Source: DASZZX01 sp036260415 (lineage in GTDB: Bacteria; Actinomycetota; Nitriliruptoria; Nitriliruptorales; JAHWKO01). Taken from it: a stretch of 14,513 nt of DNA. Under the pieces are notes generated by a model. The model was not told where the DNA came from. It did not search any database and worked only from the letters and a program-made list of their open reading frames with translations. How positions within the stretch are numbered: position 1 is the first letter of the stretch; each line of letters opens with the position of its first letter. The stretch covers positions 1 through 14,513 of the forward strand of contig DASZZX010000367.1 in the NCBI GenBank assembly GCA_036260415.1, given 5' to 3'. This document shows, piece by piece, positions 1 to 6,390 of the stretch. Position numbers and translations under genes: made by a program.

Positions 1-1
1 G

Positions 2-439
2 CGCAGCGTGGTCGGGCGGGTGGACCTCGACGACCTGCTCACCAACCGCGATCAGGTCAACTCCGAACTGCAGCGCATCATCGACGACCTCACCAACCCG
101 TGGGGTGTCAAGGTGACGCTGGTGGAGGTCAAGGACGTCGAGCTGCCCGAGACCATGCGCCGGGCGATGGCACGCCAGGCCGAAGCGGAGCGCGAGCGGC
201 GGGCGAAGGTCATCCACGCGCAGGGCGAGCACGAGGCCGCCCTCAACCTGGCCCAGGCGGCCGGGCGGCTGGAGGCGCACCCCGCCGCCATGCAGTTGCG
301 CGTGCTGGCGACGATGGCCGAGGTCTCCGCGGAGCGCAACTCGACGCTGATCTTCCCGCTGCCGATGGAAATCCTCCGCCTCGCCGACGCCGCCACCGCC
401 TACCTCGCCCCGCCCGATCCCGCACGGTCGGATCGTTAG
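2..439 (+). CDS. Slipin/SPFH (band 7, stomatin-like) membrane protein, C-terminal part
   Basis: The gene enters the window from the left: the frame is open from base 2, and the GTG at base 8 lies inside the conserved 'RSVVGRVDLDDLL' stretch, so it is not a true start. What is visible is the second half of an SPFH domain, including 'WGVKVTLVEVKDVELPETM', then an Ala/Glu/Arg-rich helix (ARQAEAERERRAKVIHAQGE) that predicts the usual coiled coil, and the conserved tail with 'STLIFPLPMEILR'. Slipins are oligomeric membrane-scaffold proteins, often linked to membrane microdomains or to partner proteases; no NfeD-like partner is visible here. It lies 114 bases upstream of qcrC on the same strand, so co-transcription is possible but unproven. 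The family is clear; the cellular role is not. Confidence 0.88.
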   Translation, partial: RSVVGRVDLDDLLTNRDQVNSELQRIIDDLTNPWGVKVTLVEVKDVELPETMRRAMARQAEAERERRAKVIHAQGEHEAALNLAQAAGRLEAHPAAMQLRVLATMAEVSAERNSTLIFPLPMEILRLADAATAYLAPPDPARSDR

Positions 440-503
440 GCTGGCGCGGCGCAGCATCCGTCGCTCTGCCGGGCACGGCGGGCGCCACGGCGTCCACCCG
501 TTC

Positions 504-533
504 GCGGCGAGCCGCCGCGCGGCGAGCCGCCGC
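504..533. repeat. 15-bp tandem direct repeat (two copies) with hairpin potential
   Basis: The unit GCGGCGAGCCGCCGC occurs at 504-518 and again without a break at 519-533, in the gap between the slipin gene and qcrC. Each copy contains GCGGC and GCCGC arms that can pair, within a copy or between copies. No T tract follows, so it is not a classical intrinsic terminator. It could slow transcription ahead of qcrC or simply be low-complexity GC sequence. Confidence 0.45.
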
Positions 534-553
534 ACGCCGAGCGAAGGGCACGC

Positions 554-1339
554 GTGATGCGCAGGCACGCGTCGCACAAGCGCGATGCCCGCACCCGCCG
601 GCCGGTCGCGGTCGCGTCGGCCCTGCTGGTGGCGGTGTCCGCCCTGGCCACCGCCGCCTCCGCCCAGACGGGAGCGTCTGACGACCGGGATGTGGTCGAG
701 CGCGGCCGGTCGATCTACGGCCAGCACTGCGCCACCTGCCACGGTGCCCAAGGTCGGGGCACGAGCCGCTTCCCGTCCATCGACCGCGCTCCGCCAGCAC
801 TGGTCGACTTCATGATCCGGACCGGTCGGATGCCCCTGCCCGCCGCGGACGCTCGCAGCGTCCGCCGTCCGCCGGCCCTGAATGAGGAGGAGCGACTCGC
901 CGTGGTCGCGTACATGCGCACGTTCGCGCCGGACGAACCCGCCATCCCGAAGGTCGCAATGGAGGGCGGCGATCTGTCACACGGCCAGGAGGTGTACGCC
1001 AACAACTGCATCGCCTGCCACGGAGCGTTCGCCCGCGGCGCGGCGGTCGGTGAGGGGGACATAGCCCCCACGCTGGACGCCGCCTCCCCGGTCGAGGTGG
1101 CCGAGGCGGTCCGCACCGGTCCCGGTGTGATGCCGCTTTTCGGACCCGAGCTGATCGACGACGAGGAGATGGACTCGCTGGCACGCTACGTGGCGTGGGT
1201 CACCGACGAGCGCGGCACGCCCGGGGGCGTGACCGTCGGCCGCAGCGGTCCGGTCTCCGAGGGGTTCGTGGCATGGATCCTGGGCCTGGTCGGCATCCTG
1301 GTGGCCGTCGTCTTCATCGGGGAACGCCGTGGCGGGTGA
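554..1339 (+). CDS. qcrC: Menaquinol:cytochrome c reductase, diheme cytochrome c subunit
   Basis: This 261-residue protein passes electrons from the Rieske centre to the terminal oxidase on the outer face of the membrane. An Arg-rich n-region (residues 3-16) and a hydrophobic stretch (17-34) form a signal peptide, with a possible AxA cleavage site near residue 37. Two class I cytochrome c domains follow: heme-binding CATCH at 59-63 with Met93 as likely axial ligand, and CIACH at 152-156 with Met193 as likely ligand. A C-terminal transmembrane helix (about 237-255) anchors it. Two hemes plus a C-terminal anchor is the arrangement of actinobacterial QcrC. The GTG at 554 and ATG at 557 are both possible starts; AAGG at 544-547 precedes them. 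The gene overlaps qcrA by 11 bases. No ctaE (oxidase subunit III), a frequent upstream neighbour in actinobacteria, is visible. Confidence 0.93.
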   Translation: MMRRHASHKRDARTRRPVAVASALLVAVSALATAASAQTGASDDRDVVERGRSIYGQHCATCHGAQGRGTSRFPSIDRAPPALVDFMIRTGRMPLPAADARSVRRPPALNEEERLAVVAYMRTFAPDEPAIPKVAMEGGDLSHGQEVYANNCIACHGAFARGAAVGEGDIAPTLDAASPVEVAEAVRTGPGVMPLFGPELIDDEEMDSLARYVAWVTDERGTPGGVTVGRSGPVSEGFVAWILGLVGILVAVVFIGERRGG

Positions 1340-2219
1340 TCCCCGGGCCGAGCGCACGATCCGCCGCGCCACGCGGGTGGCGGGCGGCGCGTTCCTCCTC
1401 GCCGTGGTCGGCTCGATCGGGCTCTTCGTGGTCTACGTCGCGGGTGGCAACACCCAGCTGGAGGGGCTGTTCCTCTTCCTGGCGTTCGGAGGCGGCGCGG
1501 TCGCCCTCACCGTGTGGGCGAAGATCCTGATCGACGAGCCGGACCTGATCGAGGAACGCCCTCCCATGCACTCCTCGGACGCGGACCGTGCGGCGTTCGA
1601 GCACGCCTACCTCGAGGCCCGGGAGGCGCACGATCCTGCGACCCGAAGCCGTCGGCGGTTGTTGACCCGCCTGCTCGTGCTCGCCGGTCTGTCGCTCACG
1701 GCCGCGCTGGGGCTGCCGTTCTTCTCGCTGGGGGCTCCGCCCGGCGCCGCGCTGTTCCGTACGAAGTGGAGCAGCGGCTCGCGGTTGGTGGGCTTCGGGG
1801 GGAACCCGATCCGGCCCGAGCACGTGAACCCGGGCGCGGTGCTGACCGTCTTCCCGGAGGGTCACGTCGGCGACGGGGAATCGTCGGCGCTCCTGATCGG
1901 CATCTCGCCGCAGCGCCTGCGGCCCGGCGTCGCGTTCATGGACACCGTGCAGGGGCTCCTCTGCTTCTCCAAGATCTGCACGCACGCGGGCTGTCCTGTG
2001 GGTCTGTACCGGGAGGAGGTCGCCGAGCTGTTGTGCCCCTGCCACCAGTCGAAGTTCAAGGTCACCGAGGCCGCTCGACCCATCTCGGGTCCGACCACCC
2101 GTCCGCTGCCCCAGCTGCCCCTGGGGGTGAACCCGGGCGGGTTCCTGATCGCTCTGGGTGACTTCGAGGAACCGGTGGGGCCCGAGTTCTGGAACATTCG
2201 GCGGGGCCGCCGTGGCTGA
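1329..2219 (+). CDS. qcrA: Menaquinol:cytochrome c reductase, Rieske iron-sulfur subunit
   Basis: This 296-residue subunit accepts an electron from quinol at the Qo site and passes it to QcrC. Three predicted transmembrane helices (about 17-37, 45-65 and 112-132) match the actinobacterial three-helix Rieske type rather than the single-helix proteobacterial one. The [2Fe-2S] ligands lie in CTHAGC (217-222) and CPCHQS (236-241): Cys219-type/His ligand boxes with the two extra cysteines that form the stabilising disulfide. The Pro loop 'SGPTTRPLPQLPL' (253-265) is also typical. The start is GTG at 1329, inside the end of qcrC, which implies translational coupling. A long loop (about 66-110) joins helices 2 and 3, as in other actinobacterial QcrA proteins. 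I see nothing unusual in the cluster-binding motifs. Confidence 0.94.
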   Translation: MAGDPRAERTIRRATRVAGGAFLLAVVGSIGLFVVYVAGGNTQLEGLFLFLAFGGGAVALTVWAKILIDEPDLIEERPPMHSSDADRAAFEHAYLEAREAHDPATRSRRRLLTRLLVLAGLSLTAALGLPFFSLGAPPGAALFRTKWSSGSRLVGFGGNPIRPEHVNPGAVLTVFPEGHVGDGESSALLIGISPQRLRPGVAFMDTVQGLLCFSKICTHAGCPVGLYREEVAELLCPCHQSKFKVTEAARPISGPTTRPLPQLPLGVNPGGFLIALGDFEEPVGPEFWNIRRGRRG

Positions 2220-2269
2220 CGGGCAAGGCACGCCCCGCGGGTGTCACCGCCACCTGCCACGAGGTGGCC

Positions 2270-3706
2270 GTGGCTGATCGGGAGCGCCGTCGGACCTTGC
2301 GGGACTGGCGCGAGCAGCTGCGTCGCGACACGACCGCGCACGGGGGTCACGCCGGTGGGCCGGTGCCCGCGGTCGCACGGTGGCTCGACGACCGATTGGG
2401 ACTGGCCAAGGGGACGCGTGCGCTGCTCCGCAAGCCGTTCCCGGGGCACTGGTCGTTCCTGATCGGCGAGATCGCGCTGTTCGCCCTGGTGGTGCTGTTC
2501 CTCACGGGCACGTTCCTGGCGCTCTTCTACCGGCCCGACACCCGGGTCGTGACCTACGAGGGGCCGTACCTGCCGCTGAAGGGCTCCGAGGTGTCGATCG
2601 CCTACGAGTCGATGCTGCGGCTGAGCTTCGAGGTGAGGGCCGGCCTGCTGATGCGCCAGATCCACCACCACGCCGCCAACGTCTTCATGGCCGCGGTCGT
2701 GGCGCACATGTTCCGCACGTTCTTCACCGGGGCCTTCCGACGGCCGCGGGAGCTGCTGTGGGTGACGGGAGTGGCCCTCTTGATCCTCGGCATCGGTGCC
2801 GGCTTCACCGGCTACTCCCTGCCCGACGACCTGCTGTCCGGAACCGGGCTGCAGATCGCGTACGGGATCCTGCTGTCGGTCCCGCTGGTCGGACCTTTCC
2901 TCGCGTTCGTGCTGCTCGGCGGGGAGCTGCCCAACCCCGACGTGCTGGGACGGCTGCACATCCTGCACGTGATGATCATCCCGGGCGGTCTGGTCGCGCT
3001 CGTCACCGCGCACCTGGCGATCCTCTTCCGGGTGCGCCACACCCAGCATCCGGGCGGACCGCGGACGGACCGCAACGTCGTCGGCAAGCCCATGTTCCCC
3101 ACGCAGACGATGATCTCTGGCGCGACCTTCGCGGCGACGGTGGCCGTGCTCGCCCTCCTCGGTGGCCTCTACGAGATCAACCCGGTGTGGGTGTACGGGC
3201 CCTTCGAGCCCGCCCGCGTGTTCGCCCCGACCCAGCCCGACTGGTACGTGGGCTGGCTGGAGGGCGTGTTCCGGCTCTGGCCTGCCTGGTCGATCCACCT
3301 GTTCGGGATCGTGGTCCCACAGCCGTTCATCCCCGGCGTGGTCGTCCCCGGGCTCATCTTCACGCTGGCAATCCTCTGGCCGTGGATCGAAGTGCGCTGG
3401 ATCACGCACGACCGTGAGGAGCGCAACCTGCTGCAGCTGATGCGTGACAACCCCGTCCGGAGCGCGATCGGGACGGCCGGGCTGACCTTCCTCACCGTGA
3501 TGTTCCTGGCAGGGAGCAACGACGTCCTCGCAGCGCTGTTCGTCATACACCTCGAGAACGTGACGTTGACGCTGCGGACCCTGCTGGTGGTGGGACCGCC
3601 GGTGGTCGGCTGGCTCACCTACCGATGGCTGACGCGCCTGCGGCGCCGTGACGTGGAGGAGGCACGCGCGGCGCCCCGTGGCGAACCGCGCTCCAGGTCC
3701 GCGTAG
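2270..3706 (+). CDS. qcrB: Menaquinol:cytochrome c reductase, cytochrome b subunit
   Basis: Membrane subunit carrying two b hemes and the quinol oxidation and reduction sites. Numbering here is from an alternative GTG at 2264 (480 residues). The heme pairs are His134/His148 in 'RQIHHHAANVFMAAVVAH' and His235/His250 in 'HILHVMIIPGG...TAH', with the expected spacings of 14 and 15. PDWY at 325-328 corresponds to the PEWY loop of the Qo site and has the Asp form common in actinobacteria. About eight to nine hydrophobic helices are visible between residues 64 and 455, so the N- and C-terminal domains are fused, unlike the split cytochrome b6/subunit IV form. I prefer GTG at 2270 because GAGG at 2261-2264 is then a well-spaced Shine-Dalgarno; at 2264 it would overlap the start codon. 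The gene follows qcrA after a gap of about 50 bases. Confidence 0.93.
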   Translation: MADRERRRTLRDWREQLRRDTTAHGGHAGGPVPAVARWLDDRLGLAKGTRALLRKPFPGHWSFLIGEIALFALVVLFLTGTFLALFYRPDTRVVTYEGPYLPLKGSEVSIAYESMLRLSFEVRAGLLMRQIHHHAANVFMAAVVAHMFRTFFTGAFRRPRELLWVTGVALLILGIGAGFTGYSLPDDLLSGTGLQIAYGILLSVPLVGPFLAFVLLGGELPNPDVLGRLHILHVMIIPGGLVALVTAHLAILFRVRHTQHPGGPRTDRNVVGKPMFPTQTMISGATFAATVAVLALLGGLYEINPVWVYGPFEPARVFAPTQPDWYVGWLEGVFRLWPAWSIHLFGIVVPQPFIPGVVVPGLIFTLAILWPWIEVRWITHDREERNLLQLMRDNPVRSAIGTAGLTFLTVMFLAGSNDVLAALFVIHLENVTLTLRTLLVVGPPVVGWLTYRWLTRLRRRDVEEARAAPRGEPRSRSA

Positions 3707-3739
3707 CGTCCGTCGCCCAGCCGTTCACGAGGCCCGCCG

Positions 3740-4150
3740 ATGATCACCGCCCACCGCTGGATCGCGATCTCCATCATCGCGGCGTTCCTGCTGCTCGCCG
3801 TGTACGGCGGCATCGCACGCCTCAGCCGGCGCACGGCCGTGGGACGGCCGTTCTGGGGCCTGCAGTACTACACCGAGACGGTCCTGCTGGTGCAGGTCGG
3901 CGTGGGGTTGTTCCTGCTGATCACCGGCCACCGCGTGCCGGCCGGCGGCTTGAACTGGCTGCACTACCTGTACGGCTCGCTGTTCCCCTTCATCGCGGTG
4001 CTGTGGGGACGTCTGGCGGCACTGCGCAGGGAAGGAGGCCACGACTACGTGCCGGTGACGTTCGCGGCGTTCGTGTCGTTCGGGCTCACTCTGCGCGCCG
4101 CGATGACCGGCTGCGCCGACTCGCCGTTCGTGTGCCTGGGGCTGGGCTGA
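3740..4150 (+). CDS. Four-helix membrane protein of unknown function, downstream of qcrB
   Basis: I do not recognise this 136-residue protein. It has four hydrophobic segments (about 7-27, 44-63, 73-92 and 101-119) and short loops. Several polar residues sit at membrane edges: His5, 'TGHRVPAGGLNWLHYLYGS' spanning about 63-81 with His64 and His76, and His100. The C-terminus has two cysteines (CADSPFVC). ATG at 3740 has an AGG about seven bases upstream, and the gene starts only 33 bases after qcrB, so it is probably the last gene of the qcr operon. Paired histidines in a four-helix bundle could bind heme or contact quinol, and it might be an assembly or accessory subunit of the bc complex. Both ideas rest on position and histidine placement only. 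Confidence 0.8.
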   Translation: MITAHRWIAISIIAAFLLLAVYGGIARLSRRTAVGRPFWGLQYYTETVLLVQVGVGLFLLITGHRVPAGGLNWLHYLYGSLFPFIAVLWGRLAALRREGGHDYVPVTFAAFVSFGLTLRAAMTGCADSPFVCLGLG

Positions 4151-4237
4151 GCCACGAGGTCGGCTGCCGCCGGGGTGGTGGCCGCGGGCCCAGCACGCGG
4201 CCTGCAGCGCCTGCCCCGCCGCGTGGACCTCGACCGC

Positions 4238-4243
4238 TACGGT
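4238..4243 (+). promoter_or_regulatory. Candidate -10 element for a leaderless exonuclease transcript
   Basis: TACGGT fits the actinobacterial TANNNT -10 pattern and ends exactly seven bases before the GTG at 4251, so transcription could start at or next to the first codon. There is no Shine-Dalgarno in front of that GTG. A weak -35-like TGGACC lies at about 4224-4229, too close for a normal spacer, so the -35 is not convincing. Confidence 0.4.
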
Positions 4244-4250
4244 CACCGCC

Positions 4251-5246
4251 GTGGGGTCACTGCTCGCGGTCGACGGCAACTCGCTGGCGCACCGCGCCTG
4301 GCACGCGCTCAAGAGCGAGGGGCTCGACGGAGCGTGGGTGACCCACGGGGTGGTGCGGATGCTCGCCACTGCCTGGCGGCACGGCCCCTTCGACGGTGTG
4401 GTGGTCGCGTTCGACTCGCCGAGGAGCCTGCGACGCGCGCGCGACCCCGCCTACAAGGCCAACCGGGGCGCCCACGACCCGGCGCTGCACGAACAGCTGA
4501 GCCTGCTGGCCGACCTGCTGGCACGCTGCGGGTGCACGGTCCTCACCGCCGCCGGGTACGAGGCGGACGACCTGCTCGCCGCGACCGCCCACGCCTGTAC
4601 CGACCTGGCGGTCCGCTGCCACCTGCTGTCCTCCGACCGTGACCTGCTCGCGCTGGTGTCCCCCACGGTCACGCTGCTACGGCCGCGTCGGACGATGGCC
4701 GACATGACCGTCCACGACCCGGCCGCGGTCGAGACCGAGTTCGGCATCGCCCCGGCCAAGTACCTGCACCTCGCCGCCCTTCGCGGGGATCCGTCGGACA
4801 ACCTGCCTGGGGTCCGCGGGATCGGCACCAGGACCGCGGCCAGGCTGCTGAGGTCCTGGGGTTCGATCGAGGGCATCTACGCCGGGCTCTTCGACATCCC
4901 CCCCGCGGTGGCGGCGCGGCTGAGGGCGGGACGGCAGCAGGTGGAGCGCAACCTGGCGCTCATGACCCCTCAGGCGGACCACGACGTCGACGTGCCCGGC
5001 GTGCTGGCGCGGGGCGTCGACGTCGAGCGGGTGTGCCGCACCTTGGAGGCGGTGGGTCTGGGGGCCGCGGCGGCGTCGTTCCGCCACGCCGTCGCACGCG
5101 GGCCGTTGCCGCCGCTCCCGCCCCCGCCGGAGGTCGACCCGACCGACCACGGACGGCCCGCCCGGCACGCAACGACCCGGTCTGGCAGCCGCACGCCGGT
5201 CGCCGTCGAGGGCGAGCAGGCGGCGCTGTTCGACCTCGCCGGCTGA
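4251..5246 (+). CDS. Stand-alone 5'-3' exonuclease / flap endonuclease (Pol I N-domain type)
   Basis: This 331-residue protein matches the 5' nuclease domain of DNA polymerase I without a polymerase domain. Acidic metal-binding positions are in place: Asp8 in 'LLAVDGNSLAHRAW', Asp55 in 'AFDSPRSLRRARDPAYKANR', Glu104/Asp106/Asp107 in 'GYEADDLLA', Asp129/Asp131 in 'SSDRDLL', and Asp180/Asp183 in 'GDPSDNLPGVRGIG'. The last motif continues into the helix-hairpin-helix that contacts DNA (about 184-202). Such enzymes remove RNA primers and 5' flaps. Residues about 284-331 are a Pro-, Arg- and Thr-rich, probably disordered tail that ends in 'QAALFDLAG'. A tail of this kind could hold a sliding-clamp contact (QxxLF), but that is speculation. 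GTG at 4251 is chosen because the conserved first Asp follows at once and a -10-like element sits seven bases upstream. A pol I gene elsewhere would make it an accessory nuclease. Confidence 0.9.
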   Translation: MGSLLAVDGNSLAHRAWHALKSEGLDGAWVTHGVVRMLATAWRHGPFDGVVVAFDSPRSLRRARDPAYKANRGAHDPALHEQLSLLADLLARCGCTVLTAAGYEADDLLAATAHACTDLAVRCHLLSSDRDLLALVSPTVTLLRPRRTMADMTVHDPAAVETEFGIAPAKYLHLAALRGDPSDNLPGVRGIGTRTAARLLRSWGSIEGIYAGLFDIPPAVAARLRAGRQQVERNLALMTPQADHDVDVPGVLARGVDVERVCRTLEAVGLGAAAASFRHAVARGPLPPLPPPPEVDPTDHGRPARHATTRSGSRTPVAVEGEQAALFDLAG

Positions 5247-5263
5247 CGGCACGGCACCCGGCC

Positions 5264-5277
5264 CGCGGGCGCCCGCG
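5264..5277. terminator. Perfect 14-bp palindrome between convergent genes
   Basis: CGCGGGCGCCCGCG is fully self-complementary and sits in the 32-base gap between two genes whose stop codons face each other (5246 plus, 5279 minus). It could act as a bidirectional hairpin terminator. No T run follows on either strand, which is common in very GC-rich genomes but weakens the call. Confidence 0.45.
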
Positions 5278-5278
5278 C

Positions 5279-6367
5279 TCACGCCGGCAGGCGGAAACGG
5301 TCCGGTGCGGCGCCCCGCCCCTCGACCAGGTCGGCGAGCAGCGCGCCCACCGCCGGGGCGAACTTGAACCCGTGACCGGAGAAGCCGGCAGCGACCACGA
5401 GCGGGCCGCGCCGGTCCACCACGAAGTCCTCGTCCGGGGTGGTGGTGTAGAGGCACGTCGTCGGGGCGTTCGGCCGTGGGTCGAGACCTGGCAGCCACGC
5501 CTCGACGTACCGACGCAGCCGCTGCAGCCGTCCCGGATCGACCGTGAACGGCCCGTCGTCGGGGTGCACGGGCACGCCGGCGCGGTGCACGCCCACCTTC
5601 ACGCCCTCTTCGGCCATGGCTGGTGCCCCGTAGAGTGCCCTGGCGGCCAGCCCCGACGCCCCGGGGCCACCTCGGTGGTGGATGAACGTCGGCCACGCCG
5701 ACGACGGGTCGAGCGGACGGAAGTGGGCCGGCTGCTCGACGGTGACCTGCAGCGCGGGAAGCGGCAGGTGTCCGAGCAGCACGTCGCCCGCCCACGCCCC
5801 CACCGCCACCACGGCGACCTCCGCCTGCCAGCGGTCGGAGGCGGTGACGACCTCCACTCCGCCGACACTGCGGACCACCTCGACGACGCCTTGTTCGAAG
5901 CGCACGTCGGCACCGTCCGCGACCAGCCCGTGCAGCGCCGTGAGCGCAGCGTCGGCGTGCAGCCGTCCTGCGTCCGGCTGGAACAGCACGGGGCCGTCGA
6001 AGCGCAGACCCGGCCAGCGTTCGCCGGCAGCCTCCGGAGGCAACAGCTCGTGGGCGGCGCCGCAGCGGGACAGGGCACCGGCGAGGTCCGCCGTCACTAA
6101 AGGATGACCGTGGTCGATCCCGCCGGTGGTGGTCAGCAGCGTCCGCCCCGACTCCTGCTCGAGCCGGTGCCAGCCGTGCAGGGCTGCCTGCGCGAGCCGG
6201 ACGTAGTCGTCGTGCGGGTAGGCGAGCCGGAAGATGCGCGCCGAGCCGTGGGAGCTGCCCCGCGAGTGACCCTGCGTGAAGCGTTCCAGCAGGACGACGG
6301 AACGGCCTCGCCGCACGAGCTGCCAGGCGGCCGCAGCGCCCACGATGCCGGCGCCGACCACCGCCAC
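5279..6367 (-). CDS. FAD-dependent amine oxidase, monomeric sarcosine/N-methyltryptophan oxidase family
   Basis: This 362-residue flavoenzyme probably oxidises a secondary N-methyl amino acid to the amine, formaldehyde and hydrogen peroxide. The Rossmann dinucleotide motif GAGIVG is at 5-10, followed by the acidic strand end 'LLERF'. The family stretch 'GSSHGSARIFRLAY' lies at 37-50. Lys257 in 'GVKVGVH' matches the oxygen-activating Lys of monomeric sarcosine oxidase. Cys305 in 'TTCLYTTTPDEDFVVD' matches the Cys that binds FAD covalently. 'FSGHGFKFAP' (329-338) is the conserved C-terminal FAD contact. GTG at 6367 is preceded by GGGGAGG seven bases upstream. The first beta strand begins at residue 2, so the N-terminus is very short. 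It starts 23 bases after the kinase stop, so it is the third gene of that operon. The exact substrate cannot be told. Confidence 0.9.
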   Translation of the reverse strand: MAVVGAGIVGAAAAWQLVRRGRSVVLLERFTQGHSRGSSHGSARIFRLAYPHDDYVRLAQAALHGWHRLEQESGRTLLTTTGGIDHGHPLVTADLAGALSRCGAAHELLPPEAAGERWPGLRFDGPVLFQPDAGRLHADAALTALHGLVADGADVRFEQGVVEVVRSVGGVEVVTASDRWQAEVAVVAVGAWAGDVLLGHLPLPALQVTVEQPAHFRPLDPSSAWPTFIHHRGGPGASGLAARALYGAPAMAEEGVKVGVHRAGVPVHPDDGPFTVDPGRLQRLRRYVEAWLPGLDPRPNAPTTCLYTTTPDEDFVVDRRGPLVVAAGFSGHGFKFAPAVGALLADLVEGRGAAPDRFRLPA

Positions 6368-6390
6368 GTCGACGCCTCCCCGGTCGACCG

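Noticed and set aside
1862..3550. A 562-codon minus-strand frame opposite qcrA and qcrB
   Set aside because: His/Glu/Arg/Gln-rich shadow of QcrB transmembrane codons; no family features.
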